DNA from: an uncultured Oleiphilus sp.
GTDB taxonomy: Bacteria > Pseudomonadota > Gammaproteobacteria > Pseudomonadales > Oleiphilaceae
Direction: 5' to 3'
DNA length: 50,682 nucleotides
Assembly (NCBI GenBank): GCA_913020245.1
Contig: CAJWAD010000014.1
Location: 1-50,682 of the forward strand
Under the pieces are notes generated by a model. That model saw only the letters and a program-made list of their open reading frames with translations. It was not told the origin of the DNA and did not search any database. Below, in pieces: positions 10,014 through 19,269 of this stretch (within the stretch, counting starts at the first letter, position 1; each line of letters opens with the position of its first letter). A program made the position numbers and the translations under genes.

Positions 10014-10196
10014 GACATGGCTCCTAAACTACGCATTAAGTAAGTGGGTTTTCAATAAGCCAAAGTTTAGGAAAAAATTAGGCGAATTTTTTATGTTATT
10101 TGTGTTTTATTTGCCATTAAATAGTTAAATTAACTGATAAATTAATAATAAAAAGTATAATCTACTGATTACGTGGGCTAGTTTAGGTTATTTAAG
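10014..10196. promoter_or_regulatory. Divergent ald / Lrp-type regulator promoter region
   Basis: This 183-base stretch is very AT-rich, with repeated short A and T tracts, as expected for a bendable region bound by an Lrp-family octamer. Exact half-sites could not be defined by eye. Confidence 0.45.
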
Positions 10197-10676
10197 TTGA
10201 AAAACGTAAAAGGATTAAGCCGTATTGATGCGAATATTCTTGATGAGTTGCAACGAGATGGTCGCATTACCTACGCTGAGTTGGCACGTCGAGTTGGCTT
10301 AACTACCAGCCCTTGTATGGAGCGGGTTAAGCGTATGGAGCGTGATGGCATTATTCGCGGTTACACAGCCTTGCTTGATTCTGAGTACCTGCACAGTAAT
10401 TTAATAGTATTTGTACAGGTACGTTTAGTGCGCATGTCGCAGGATATTTTTGCAGAGTTTGCCGAAGCGGCGACGGCATTAGATGAAGTGCAAGAGTGTT
10501 TTTTGGTGTCCGGTAGTTTCGATTACTTAATTAAAGCCCGTGTTGCTGATATGGATGAATACCGTAAGTTTTTGGGAAATACATTGCTGTCGTTAACGGG
10601 AGTGCAAGAATCCACTAGTTTGGTGGTAATGGAACAAGTAAAAGACACCACGCATTTGGCCGTACGTCGCGCTTAA
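10197..10676 (+). CDS. Lrp/AsnC-family transcriptional regulator
   Basis: A 159-aa regulator with an N-terminal winged helix-turn-helix (IDANILDELQRDGRITYAEL, then VGLTTSPCMERVKRME) and a C-terminal RAM/AsnC ligand-binding domain (VQECFLVSGSFDYLIKARV). Such proteins bind an amino acid and assemble into octamers on AT-rich DNA. The TTG start at 10197 fits the usual short leader before the helix-turn-helix and has AGGTT upstream. Its position back-to-back with ald makes it the likely alanine-responsive activator of that gene. It converges on the agmatinase gene. Confidence 0.9.
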   Translation: MKNVKGLSRIDANILDELQRDGRITYAELARRVGLTTSPCMERVKRMERDGIIRGYTALLDSEYLHSNLIVFVQVRLVRMSQDIFAEFAEAATALDEVQECFLVSGSFDYLIKARVADMDEYRKFLGNTLLSLTGVQESTSLVVMEQVKDTTHLAVRRA

Positions 10677-10708
10677 TAGTTTCTCTCATACCGTTTGTTT
10701 GATTGCAC

Positions 10709-11677
10709 TTATGCTTTGTCAGGTTTATCGGAAGCTAACAGGCATAGAAGATTGGTCGCGATGGTGGCACCAGCGAGTGCGGTCATTTCGGCATGGTCAT
10801 AGGGAGGCGACACTTCAACGACATCACAACCAACCAAATTGAGCCCACCTAAGCCCAACAATATTTTAATCGCATCAATGGTTGTAAAACCGCCGCATAC
10901 CGGTGTGCCGGTGCCCGGTGCGCAGCTCGGATCGAGAAAGTCGACATCAAAGGTCAAGTAACAAGGGTTATTGCCGACAATCGCTTTAATTTTTTCAATG
11001 GCGGCTTCTGCGCCGTTTGCGTGCAACCACAGTGCATCATAAATATTAAAGCCGTGCGTATCTTTATTGTGCGTGCGCATGCCCAGCTGAACAGATGCTT
11101 CAGGTTTAATGAGGCCCTGTTTGGCGGCATGAAAAAACATCGTGCCATGATCGATACGACCCGCATCGTCGGCCCATGAGTCACTGTGTGCATCAAAATG
11201 AATTAAGGAAAGAGGGCCATGTTTAGCATGCAGCGCCTTAATAATTGGGTAGGTCACAAAGTGGTCGCCGCCAATGCTGAGAGGAATAACATTTTTAACG
11301 ACAAGTTGTGTAACGCAGCTTTCAATGGCGTCTGGTATTTTGTCTGGTAAGCCGGGGTCAAATACACAATCACCATAATCAATTACATGAAGACGATTAA
11401 ATGGATCAAAGTTCCAAGGCCAAGGACGCGCCCATGATAATTGTGTGGACGCGGCGCGCACTGCACGCGGACCGAATCGTGCGCCGGGTCTGTTGGAGGT
11501 GGCCAAGTCATAAGGAATACCCAGCACCGCAACATCCACTTCGTTCAGGTCTTTGGTATAGCGGCGGCGCATGAAGCTTGTGGCACCTGAGTACATGGCT
11601 TCGATTTGCGTGCCATAGGGTGAGGATCGCGTAAAGGCTAGGTCACCTTCACTGTATTGATCAAAATCGTCCGACAT
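10709..11677 (-). CDS. speB: Agmatinase-family ureohydrolase
   Basis: A 322-aa ureohydrolase that should cleave agmatine to putrescine and urea with two manganese ions. All three metal motifs are intact: GGDHFVTYP near residue 141, HFDAHSD near 163 and TFDVDFLDPSCAPGTGTP near 247. It begins 20 bases after the end of the first puuA, so the two are probably one transcript that makes putrescine and at once gamma-glutamylates it. A related guanidino acid (guanidinobutyrate or guanidinopropionate) is a possible alternative substrate that the motifs do not exclude. Confidence 0.88.
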   Translation of the reverse strand: MSDDFDQYSEGDLAFTRSSPYGTQIEAMYSGATSFMRRRYTKDLNEVDVAVLGIPYDLATSNRPGARFGPRAVRAASTQLSWARPWPWNFDPFNRLHVIDYGDCVFDPGLPDKIPDAIESCVTQLVVKNVIPLSIGGDHFVTYPIIKALHAKHGPLSLIHFDAHSDSWADDAGRIDHGTMFFHAAKQGLIKPEASVQLGMRTHNKDTHGFNIYDALWLHANGAEAAIEKIKAIVGNNPCYLTFDVDFLDPSCAPGTGTPVCGGFTTIDAIKILLGLGGLNLVGCDVVEVSPPYDHAEMTALAGATIATNLLCLLASDKPDKA

Positions 11678-11697
11678 GAGGAACCTTTATTTACCGC

Positions 11698-13050
11698 TTA
11701 GACAGAAGATAGCAGGAACTCTCGTTCCCATGAGCTGATAACCCGCTTAAAACCCTCGTATTCCGCCTGCCGGGTGCCAATAAAGCCATCTACAAAATCA
11801 TCGCCCAAAATTGCGCGAATGTCGGCGCAATCACTCATTTCTTCAAGCGCGGTTTCCAAGTTAAAGGGTAATTCTGCTTCGGCAGTGTCCCCGTGCCGAC
11901 CGGTTACCGGTTTACGCGGTGTTAGACCATTTATCATTCCCAAGTAACCACACATTAAATTGCCGGCAAACACTAAATAAGGGTTGGTATCAGAGCCGGG
12001 TAGACGATTCTCAACACGGCGTGCTTGCGGATTAGATTGGGGTACACGCAAACCGACGGTTCGATTTTCTTCTCCCCATTCGATGTTTACAGGTGCATTG
12101 CCGTCTTCGCCTGGCAGGTAGCGACGATAACTATTAACGTTAGGCGCGAAGATTGGCATAAGTTTGGGAATATAAGTTTGCAAGCCCGCAATATAGTTAT
12201 GAAAAAGCACGGACGCCGCACCGTCTTCATTTGAGAAAATATTTTGCCCCGTGTTTGCATCGACAATTGATTGATGAATATGCATTGAACTGCCGGGTTC
12301 GCCCTCAATAGGTTTTGCCATGAACGTCGCATCGATATTGTGTTTAAGCGCTGCTTCCCGGAGCGTGCGTTTAAAAATAAAAACTTGGTCTGCAAGTTTA
12401 AGCGCATCACCATGGCGAAAGTTAAACTCCATTTGCGCCGGGCCCTCTTCATGTATGAGGGTGTCAATATCCAAGCCCATTTGCTCACACCAGTCGTAAA
12501 CATCCTCCATAATTGGATCAAACTCGTTGGCGGCGTCAATGCTAAATGACTGACGGCCACTTTCCTGGCGACCTGATCGGCCTAAAGGTGGTTCAAGCGG
12601 CAAGTCTGGGTCAATGCTGCGTTTGGTAAGATAAAACTCAACTTCTGGCGCAACAATCGGTTGCCATCCTTTGTCTGAATAAAGTTTGAGTACGTTTTTA
12701 AGGATAGCGCGCGGCGATAACGACATAGCATTACCCATACTATCGAAGCAATCATGGATAATTTGGGCCGTTGGTTCGAGCGCCCAAGGCACCAAAAACA
12801 TCGCACCTTCATCCGGCTTAAGTTGCATATCAATATCGGCGGGGTCGAGTAGCTTATAGTAGAGATCGTCATCGGGATAGTCGCCGGTCGCGGTCTGTAG
12901 CATGACGCTTTCAGGGAGCCGAATACCACCTTCGTTGATAAACTTTTCTGTTGGCATAATCTTGCCTCGTGCGATACCCGTTTGATCGGGGGTAATACAC
13001 TCAACTTCAGTAATATTATGCTGGGTTAGCCACTGCGCGATCGTTTTCAT
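11698..13050 (-). CDS. puuA: Gamma-glutamylputrescine synthetase-type enzyme, copy 1
   Basis: A glutamine-synthetase-fold ligase of 450 aa joining glutamate to an amine with ATP; for PuuA the amine is putrescine. It shows the GS core motifs: VAPEVEFYL (metal-binding glutamate), FMAKPIEGEPGSSMHIHQS near residue 255, NSYRRYLPGE and ENRTVGLRVP near 330, and VENRLPGSDTNPY near 350. The ATG at 13050 (MKTIAQW) is preferred to an ATG 12 codons earlier because GS-like proteins of this group start close to this point. It heads a leftward pair with agmatinase and faces gabD across a shared promoter region. Acceptor specificity is inferred from context. Confidence 0.88.
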   Translation of the reverse strand: MKTIAQWLTQHNITEVECITPDQTGIARGKIMPTEKFINEGGIRLPESVMLQTATGDYPDDDLYYKLLDPADIDMQLKPDEGAMFLVPWALEPTAQIIHDCFDSMGNAMSLSPRAILKNVLKLYSDKGWQPIVAPEVEFYLTKRSIDPDLPLEPPLGRSGRQESGRQSFSIDAANEFDPIMEDVYDWCEQMGLDIDTLIHEEGPAQMEFNFRHGDALKLADQVFIFKRTLREAALKHNIDATFMAKPIEGEPGSSMHIHQSIVDANTGQNIFSNEDGAASVLFHNYIAGLQTYIPKLMPIFAPNVNSYRRYLPGEDGNAPVNIEWGEENRTVGLRVPQSNPQARRVENRLPGSDTNPYLVFAGNLMCGYLGMINGLTPRKPVTGRHGDTAEAELPFNLETALEEMSDCADIRAILGDDFVDGFIGTRQAEYEGFKRVISSWEREFLLSSV

Positions 13051-13231
13051 GTTGCTCTCTTTTATTGGACATAAATAAGTGTCCAAAAGCTTATTGTATA
13101 GGGACGGTAAGATGCCTGAGCAAACCCATCTTGCTGCGTCGGTTCTCAGTTTATCTGATAATGAGGCGATGTATTGTCGCTGTAATTTCCTGCTACGATC
13201 AACGGCCTTATGTTCTACTTATACCACAAAG

Positions 13232-13249
13232 CATAAAATATATTTTACA
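13232..13249 (-). promoter_or_regulatory. PuuR-like operator upstream of puuA copy 1
   Basis: Read toward puuA it is TGTAAAATATATTTTATG, containing the 12-bp palindrome AAAATATATTTT. Sixteen of 18 bases match the box before puuB copy 1. Confidence 0.45.
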
Positions 13250-13315
13250 CATGTGCCAGTTTGTTTAGGTCAGATCATTGCGCTTTAAAAAGCTGTATAG
13301 GCCCCGTGAAGGCCG

Positions 13316-13343
13316 TTGACCCATGTTCAATATAATTTATACT
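13316..13343 (+). promoter_or_regulatory. Sigma-70 promoter of gabD-puuA2
   Basis: TTGACC (13316-13321) and TATACT (13338-13343) are separated by 16 bp. A TGTTCAATA operator half lies inside the spacer, so a bound repressor would block polymerase directly. Confidence 0.55.
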
Positions 13344-13353
13344 CTGTTCAATA
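13324..13353 (+). promoter_or_regulatory. Tandem PuuR-like operator at the gabD promoter
   Basis: TGTTCAATA occurs at 13324 and again at 13345, 21 bp apart, about two helical turns, so both copies face the same side of the DNA. The first copy extends to TGTTCAATATAATTTAT, whose complement matches 13 of 15 bases of the E. coli PuuR consensus as I recall it. Confidence 0.5.
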
Positions 13354-13402
13354 CAACAAACACTTTTGTCTTGTTTATCGCCCTAAATCAGGAGTTACCA
13401 GA

Positions 13403-14848
13403 ATGGCTGAGCGCTTACACACGCAAAACTATATTAACGGTGAGTGGTGCGATGCGGCGTTGGGCGCAGTATTTCCGGTTGATAATCCAGCGACTAAAGA
13501 GCTTATAGAAGAGGTCGCGGATAGCACGACGACTGATGTAGAGCGTGCGATTGATGCGGCATATGATGCGTTCGCATTCTGGTCTACTACCAGTCCAATT
13601 GAAAGGGCTCGCCTATTGCATCGATGGTTTTGTTTAATTGTCGAACATACCGACGTGCTGGCAAATCTGATGACCCGCGAATGTGGTAAACCGTTTGTCG
13701 AATCGAAAGGTGAGGTAGCGTATGGCGCAAGTTTCGTGGAATGGTTCGCTGAGGAAGCGAAACGTATTTATGGCGATATAATTCCTGCCGCCACGCCCGA
13801 CCGGCAGTTGCTCGTGCATAAAGCGCCGATTGGTGTTTGTGCGGCGATTACGCCTTGGAATTTTCCTTTGGCGATGATCACACGAAAATGTGCACCGGCG
13901 TTGGCAGCAGGCTGCACAGTGGTTGTAAAACCGGCTGAAGGTACCCCACTTACCGCATTAGCCCTAGCCGCGCTTGCGGAACAAGCGGGCTTTCCAGCTG
14001 GGGTATTTAACGTGGTATGTGCGGCGCATGGTGTTGAGGTTGGCCGTGTACTCAGCACACATGAAAAAGTACGAAAGCTATCGTTTACGGGTTCAACGGC
14101 CGTTGGCAAGCAGTTATTAAAGCAAAGTGCAGAGACCGTCAAACGCGTATCCATGGAGCTTGGTGGTAACGCGCCATTTATCGTGTTTGATGATGCGGAT
14201 CTAGAACAAGCCATTCAAGGTGCCTTGGCATCGAAGTATCGAAATTCCGGTCAAACGTGTGTTTGCGCGAATCGTTTTATCGTCCAAGACACTGTTTATG
14301 AACAGTTTGCCGAACGTTTGAAGGAAGCAACAGAAGCGCTAAAGGTCGGTAATGGCTTGGATGCGGGTATCGCGATTGGTCCCCTGATAAACGGAGCCGC
14401 CGTTGGCAAAGTGAGCGAATTGGTGCGCTGCGCGATTAATGATGGCGCTCGGGCGTTATGTGGTGCTCAGACGCATTCAGCAGGCGATAACTTTTATATG
14501 CCCACGGTGCTTACCGAGGTTAGTCCAAGTATGGCGATCGCATCGACCGAAATTTTCGGTCCAGTATCTACATTGATCCGATTTACTGAGGAAGCCGAGG
14601 CAATACACATTGCAAATGCGACACCGTTTGGATTGGCCGCTTATTTTTATACAGAGGATCGCCACCGAATGTGGCGAGTAGCCGACGCTTTAGACTACGG
14701 CATGATTGGTGTGAATGAAGGCATAATCTCAACCACTTTGGCTCCTTTTGGTGGGCAAAAACAGTCAGGCATGGGCCGTGAGGGCAGTATGTACGGCATC
14801 GATGAATACCTAGAATTAAAGTATGTCTGCATGGGTGGTATGAAATAA
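13403..14848 (+). CDS. gabD: Succinate-semialdehyde dehydrogenase-type enzyme
   Basis: An aldehyde dehydrogenase of 481 aa that would oxidise succinate semialdehyde to succinate, the last step of putrescine/GABA breakdown. Motifs are ITPWNFPLAMITRKCAPAL near residue 150, MELGGNAPFIVFDDAD with the general-base glutamate near 252, and GQTCVCANRF with the catalytic cysteine near 286; this wording is typical of GabD. ATG 13403 follows AGGAG by 8 bases, so the open frame upstream to 13316 is not coding. Its stop codon directly abuts the start of the second puuA, indicating co-translation. Glutarate semialdehyde is a possible alternative substrate. Confidence 0.9.
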   Translation: MAERLHTQNYINGEWCDAALGAVFPVDNPATKELIEEVADSTTTDVERAIDAAYDAFAFWSTTSPIERARLLHRWFCLIVEHTDVLANLMTRECGKPFVESKGEVAYGASFVEWFAEEAKRIYGDIIPAATPDRQLLVHKAPIGVCAAITPWNFPLAMITRKCAPALAAGCTVVVKPAEGTPLTALALAALAEQAGFPAGVFNVVCAAHGVEVGRVLSTHEKVRKLSFTGSTAVGKQLLKQSAETVKRVSMELGGNAPFIVFDDADLEQAIQGALASKYRNSGQTCVCANRFIVQDTVYEQFAERLKEATEALKVGNGLDAGIAIGPLINGAAVGKVSELVRCAINDGARALCGAQTHSAGDNFYMPTVLTEVSPSMAIASTEIFGPVSTLIRFTEEAEAIHIANATPFGLAAYFYTEDRHRMWRVADALDYGMIGVNEGIISTTLAPFGGQKQSGMGREGSMYGIDEYLELKYVCMGGMK

Positions 14849-16210
14849 ATGGAACCGCAAACCTTAGATAGTTTTTTAGTGCAACACCCTCATATTACAA
14901 GTGTTGACTTATTGATTGTTGATCTAGACGGCGTACTGCGCGGTAAACGGGTTGAACGTAGTTTACTTAATAAAGTATTTACACAGGGCTTTAATTTGCC
15001 GCAATCGGTGTTGGGATTAGACTCTACCGGGGCGACGGTAGAGACGTCCCACTTAGGGGTTGTAACCGGTGATCAAGATCGCTTGTGTCGGCCAATTGCT
15101 GGCACTTTGCAGTTAATTCCATGGCATGCGGCAGGTGACCGTGCGCAGGTATTATGTGCAATGTATGAAATGGATGGTTCACCCCTAGAGATTTATCCGC
15201 GCCATGTGCTTGAGCGGGCGAAGGCGCGTTTTGAGAAGTTAGGATATCAAGTGGGGCTCGCGTTGGAGCTCGAATTTTATCTGATTGATCCGCAACGCAC
15301 GCAAGAGGGCGCCCTGCAAGCGCCGGTCTCTAAGGTGTCAGGTAATCGCATGAATTCTACTCAAGTCTACTCAATAAATGACTTGGATGATTACGATGAC
15401 TTCATTCAAGCGGTGCTGGACAGTGCTCGTGCACAAGGCATTCCCGCGGATGCGGTGATTGCAGAATATGCACCGGGTCAGTTTGAAGTGAATCTTAATT
15501 ACCAGCAGGATATTCTAAAAGCCACTGATGACGCCGTTTTATTGAAGCGTGTGATACATGCGATCGCACGGCAGCATGGCATGCAGGCGACCTTCATGGC
15601 AAAGCCTTACATTGATGAGGCAGGCAACGGTTTGCACATTCATATGAGTTTGTTAGATCGTGACGGCCAAAATGTGTTGGCCGCGGAAGATCCACGTGAA
15701 AACGCATTAATGCGTCAAGCGGTGGCCGGCTTACTGGATATGGCAGACGCAACCCAAGCTTTTTGTTGTCCCACTTTAAATAGTTACCGCCGTTTCGCGA
15801 AGGGCTCGTTTGCACCGACTAATAAAACCTGGGGATTAGATAACCGCAGTGTCGCGATGCGAATACCTGCCAGCAACGTGGCGGCGACGCGAATCGAAAA
15901 TCGCATGGCCGGTGCGGACGCCAATCCGTATTTTGCAGTGACGGCCATGCTAGCAGGTATTACCGAAGGTATTGAAGGCAAGCTGACGCCTCCGCCCTAT
16001 ACAACAGGAGACGCTTATAAACGCGGGGCGGCGATGGTGCCCGATAATCAACGCGATTCGTTGCGCGCGATGGCGAATGATTCACGCATAGAGACCTGGT
16101 TTGGTAAAGAGACTATGCGCGTTTATTCTGAGGTAAAGTGGCATAATCTACAGTTATTTGAACAGCAAATTACACCAATGGAGTATGCGCTATTGTTGCC
16201 TATGGTTTAG
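14849..16210 (+). CDS. puuA: Gamma-glutamylpolyamine synthetase-type enzyme, copy 2
   Basis: A second glutamine-synthetase-fold ligase, 453 aa. Motifs include LELEFYLID near residue 137, FMAKPYIDEAGNGLHIHMS near 250, NSYRRFAKGSFAP near 310, LDNRSVAMRIP and IENRMAGADANPYF near 350. Compared with copy 1 the N-terminus (SVDLLIVDLDGVLRGKRV) and active-site lid differ clearly, so it is a diverged paralog and not a recent duplicate. It starts on the base after the gabD stop. In Pseudomonas several PauA paralogs share out putrescine, cadaverine, diaminopropane and spermidine; a similar division is likely here. It converges on the thiolase-like gene. Confidence 0.87.
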   Translation: MEPQTLDSFLVQHPHITSVDLLIVDLDGVLRGKRVERSLLNKVFTQGFNLPQSVLGLDSTGATVETSHLGVVTGDQDRLCRPIAGTLQLIPWHAAGDRAQVLCAMYEMDGSPLEIYPRHVLERAKARFEKLGYQVGLALELEFYLIDPQRTQEGALQAPVSKVSGNRMNSTQVYSINDLDDYDDFIQAVLDSARAQGIPADAVIAEYAPGQFEVNLNYQQDILKATDDAVLLKRVIHAIARQHGMQATFMAKPYIDEAGNGLHIHMSLLDRDGQNVLAAEDPRENALMRQAVAGLLDMADATQAFCCPTLNSYRRFAKGSFAPTNKTWGLDNRSVAMRIPASNVAATRIENRMAGADANPYFAVTAMLAGITEGIEGKLTPPPYTTGDAYKRGAAMVPDNQRDSLRAMANDSRIETWFGKETMRVYSEVKWHNLQLFEQQITPMEYALLLPMV

Positions 16211-16263
16211 CTCCAATACCGCAGAACCTCTAAAGCGAGTTACGAGGGTTTTGTCCGCGTTCA

Positions 16264-17796
16264 TCAAAGCTCGAATAACGTTTTATTGCGTCGCTTAATC
16301 AGGGTGCCTGGCCTGCCAACCGATTCCTCTTTCATCAGCTGTTCAAGCGTCGATGCCTTGTTATCAGTGGTCGCTAAGCATCGATGCCCCTGATCATCTC
16401 GTGCAATAATAATGGCTTTCTCCGGCTGATTTTTGCGATTATGTAAAACAGTGAAGGTCTCTATGGTTGCAGGGCCTTTGGCATCTTGATTGAGTATCGG
16501 CGAATCATTGACCTGCTGATGCATCGCCTTAGCGATTGGCAGCGGTTTGTTTGGACGTCGCTGAGAATAAATACCAACTGCGTGTTTAGTTAGATACCAA
16601 CCATTCGCATTCATTAGCCCCGTTTCTTGCGGGTTCTCTCGCGCCCACTTATGCATTTCTGCGACAGCATGCATACTGTAATTATTGCCTGGGCCGCCAA
16701 AGTAGGGCAACCCGCCCGTCAAGGTGAGTTTGCGTGTATCGGTATGTTGAATCCCCATTGCATCGCAGGCAATTTGCACCGCGGAAGGAAAGCAACTGTA
16801 AATATCAAAGGCAGCAATCTCATCGATTGACTTCCCAGCCATTGCCAAGGCACTTTTTGTCAGCGCTTTTATGGCCGGTGAGCTAAAATAGTTGGTGCGC
16901 TGACTGACGTTCCAAACGTCATAACCGTCCGCATAACCATGCAAATAGACCCAGCGTTCTGAGGGAATGCCCATCGCTTTTGCCTTTTCCACCGTCGTCA
17001 TGGCGACGGCGGCAGATTGATTCACCATAATCATTGAATTCAATCGTTTTCGGTAGGGGAAACCAACCATACGATTTTTAACACTATGCTCGAGGATCTC
17101 CGTTTTGCTCGGTGGGTTTTTGAACCAAGCATAGGGGTTCGTTTTGGCAACGTCGCTGAACTTTGCGAATAATTCACTCATGTGTAGCTCGTGTTGCTTA
17201 ACACTATGCCCATAATGTTTACGCAGTGCATTCTCGAACAAGGGGTACACATTGGCCGGTAGGTTCATAGCATAGCGATTTTCATAAACTGAACTACCAT
17301 CGCGAATCTCGCCAATACCGATCGGAGCAGGCCCCGATTTATCTTTCCATAAGCCTTTTGGTCGTAGTATTTTACTCCAGTGGTTAAACCGAAGGTTCAT
17401 AGTATGTAAGGCCTCGCCACCGGCTAGAACCACCGTTTCGCAGTCGCCTTTGGCAATTAACTTTGCAAAATGATTAACAAACATTTGTGGCGTATTACCA
17501 CCCGCTTCCGCATAGTAATAGTGTTTTGCATCAATGCCTGCTTCTCTGGCGACAGCGCGAGGCATGTTTTTAACCAAGCCCGAAACAGGCGTGTTGACCT
17601 GCTTGGCATCAACGGTCAGACCACTGCAAGCGAGCACATCTATGTGCTTGAACAACGTAGGCGCTTGACTATCTTCGATGGTGTTTTTGATCGCCTCAGC
17701 AATTATTTGAATAGGGGTGTGGCCATTCTCAGAATTAGAATGGTCCGTGTATTGTCCTGCACCGATAAGGATGGGCGTGCGCGCGTCGTCTAGCAT
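16264..17796 (-). CDS. Thiolase-like protein (TLP1 type), catalytic cysteine apparently absent
   Basis: A 510-aa thiolase-fold protein with the opening TPILIGAGQYTDH. Where biosynthetic and degradative thiolases carry the nucleophilic cysteine, this chain reads YYYAEAGGNTPQMFV near residue 100. The later segment TGGLPYFGGPGNNYSMH near 355 replaces the usual histidine motif. The extra 100-odd residues at the end fit the additional C-terminal domain of thiolase-like protein type 1. These proteins bind acyl-CoA, but their reaction is unclear. It follows puuB copy 2 on the same strand after 109 bases, so a role with the CoA esters produced by MmsA can be guessed but not shown. Confidence 0.8.
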   Translation of the reverse strand: MLDDARTPILIGAGQYTDHSNSENGHTPIQIIAEAIKNTIEDSQAPTLFKHIDVLACSGLTVDAKQVNTPVSGLVKNMPRAVAREAGIDAKHYYYAEAGGNTPQMFVNHFAKLIAKGDCETVVLAGGEALHTMNLRFNHWSKILRPKGLWKDKSGPAPIGIGEIRDGSSVYENRYAMNLPANVYPLFENALRKHYGHSVKQHELHMSELFAKFSDVAKTNPYAWFKNPPSKTEILEHSVKNRMVGFPYRKRLNSMIMVNQSAAVAMTTVEKAKAMGIPSERWVYLHGYADGYDVWNVSQRTNYFSSPAIKALTKSALAMAGKSIDEIAAFDIYSCFPSAVQIACDAMGIQHTDTRKLTLTGGLPYFGGPGNNYSMHAVAEMHKWARENPQETGLMNANGWYLTKHAVGIYSQRRPNKPLPIAKAMHQQVNDSPILNQDAKGPATIETFTVLHNRKNQPEKAIIIARDDQGHRCLATTDNKASTLEQLMKEESVGRPGTLIKRRNKTLFEL

Positions 17797-17905
17797 AGTT
17801 ACTTATTTTTACTTGTAAAAATGAAAGCATGACAATAACGCCGTGTGTTGGCAAAACATATATCTGTGTATTTCGGCCACTTCGTTTATCTGGGACGGAA
17901 GAACT

Positions 17906-19192
17906 CTAAATTCCCAGTTTATCGCGCAAGCCATAATAAAACGCACCTAATGCGGTATAGGGGACGCGGAACATCTGTCCGCCTGGGAAGGGATAATGCT
18001 TCAGCGACGCAAACGCGTCGAATCCATGGCTTTGGCCTTTTATCGCCTCGGCAATAAGTTTACCGGCGAGGTGTGTCGTCGTCACGCCGTGGCCACTGTA
18101 GCCTTGCGCGTAAAAAATTTGATCGGTGAGTTGACCAAACTGTGGTAAGCGGCTCATCGTGAGCAGGAAATCACCACCCCATTTAAACTCGAGAGGGATA
18201 CCCTGTAACTGGGGGAACACTTTTTCTAAATTTGGCCGCAAAAAACGTTCAATTGAATGTGGATCTCCACCACCATAGGTCACGCCGCCACCAAATAGAA
18301 GGCGGTTATCGCCTGTAAGGCGGTAATAATCGAGTTTATAGTTACAGTCTTCAACGCAATAATCATTTGGAATGAGTGAGCTTGCTAAAGCCTCATCTAG
18401 TTGCTCTGTGCACACAATTTGCGTCCCGCATGGCATGGTTTTACTCGCCAATTCAGGTACTAAGTCACCCAGATAAGCATTGCCAGCGATCAGCAAAGTC
18501 TTGGCGGTAATACTGCCCTGTGCTGTGCTAATTACCGGGCGTTGGTCGCGTTTTATCTGGATTACTTTTGAATCTTCGAACACTTGGCCACCCAGCGCCT
18601 CGAGCGCCTTCGCTTGGCCGAGCAATAGATTAAGTGGATGCACGTGTCCACCGGCAAGATCTAGCAATCCGCCTGCGTAGGCTTGCGAATTGATCTGGGT
18701 TCGAATTGCAGTTTTATCGAGTAGTTCTAAATTGTGATTGCCATTGCGTTCCCAAAGTGTTTTTTGGGTTTCAAGGGCCTGCATTTGTTGATCGTTGAAT
18801 GCGGCGAAAATTCCGCCTGGTTTATAGTCACAATCGATGTTGTATTGCTTGATACGACTGCGAATGATGTGAGCCCCTTCAAACGCCATGGAGCCCAGTA
18901 TATTGGCGGTATCGCTGCCATAGCGTTGTTCAATTACGTCGATATCACGCGAGTAACTATTGACGAGTTGGCCACCGTTGCGACCACTGGCGCCAAAACC
19001 CATGCGCGCGGCTTCAAGGACCACCACGTGATAACCGGCTTCCGCCAAATGAAGCGCGCTAGATATGCCTGTAAAACCGGCCCCTAGGATACAGACATCG
19101 GCTTGAATGTTGCCCATTAGCGCAGCACGGTCTGTTACATCATGGCGCGTGGCTGCGTAATAAGATTGGGTATGGTCAATGCGAGCCGCCAT
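17906..19192 (-). CDS. puuB: FAD-dependent gamma-glutamylpolyamine oxidase, copy 2
   Basis: A second PuuB-type flavoprotein, 428 aa. The FAD motif VCILGAGFTGISSALHLAE is near residue 33, GASGRNGGQLV near 68, and the C-terminal AQGYSGHGVTTTHLAGK near 370. Residues LDYYRLTGDNRLLFGGG near 285 are shared by all three copies here. AGGA lies 9 bases before the ATG. It sits after a strong terminator that closes the aminotransferase-mmsA unit, so it needs its own promoter or read-through. The exact gamma-glutamylated substrate is unknown. Confidence 0.85.
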   Translation of the reverse strand: MAARIDHTQSYYAATRHDVTDRAALMGNIQADVCILGAGFTGISSALHLAEAGYHVVVLEAARMGFGASGRNGGQLVNSYSRDIDVIEQRYGSDTANILGSMAFEGAHIIRSRIKQYNIDCDYKPGGIFAAFNDQQMQALETQKTLWERNGNHNLELLDKTAIRTQINSQAYAGGLLDLAGGHVHPLNLLLGQAKALEALGGQVFEDSKVIQIKRDQRPVISTAQGSITAKTLLIAGNAYLGDLVPELASKTMPCGTQIVCTEQLDEALASSLIPNDYCVEDCNYKLDYYRLTGDNRLLFGGGVTYGGGDPHSIERFLRPNLEKVFPQLQGIPLEFKWGGDFLLTMSRLPQFGQLTDQIFYAQGYSGHGVTTTHLAGKLIAEAIKGQSHGFDAFASLKHYPFPGGQMFRVPYTALGAFYYGLRDKLGI

Positions 19193-19236
19193 AAACTAGT
19201 CCTACAATTTAAGCGCAATGTTTAGTTTAACAAATA

Positions 19237-19266
19237 AACACAGCCCGCCTAGGCGGGCTGTGTTTG
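19237..19266 (-). terminator. Terminator of the aminotransferase-mmsA operon
   Basis: A perfect 14-bp GC-rich stem (AAACACAGCCCGCC with its complement) and a 2-base loop lie directly after the mmsA stop, followed leftward by TTTATTTGTT. It separates mmsA from puuB copy 2. Confidence 0.9.
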
Positions 19267-19269
19267 GGT

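Larger units (their letters stand above)
13051..13402. promoter_or_regulatory. Divergent puuA / gabD control region
   Basis: This 352-base gap drives puuA copy 1 leftward and gabD rightward. It holds a TTGACC-16 bp-TATACT promoter for gabD, two direct repeats of TGTTCAATA over and beside it, and a palindromic AT-rich box on the puuA side. No coding frame with a credible ribosome site was seen inside it. Confidence 0.65.

Noticed and set aside
10954-11196. Overlapping reading frames inside agmatinase, gabD, mmsA and other genes
   Set aside because: They lie wholly within genes with strong protein-family motifs, have no ribosome sites of note and encode no recognisable domains.
13316-13402. 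29-codon extension of gabD
   Set aside because: It covers the -35/-10 promoter and operator repeats; AGGAG 8 bases before ATG 13403 marks the true start.
16225-16250. AACCTC...GAGGGTT stem between puuA copy 2 and the thiolase-like gene as a terminator
   Set aside because: The stem is short with a bulge and only four Ts follow; too weak to list as a feature.
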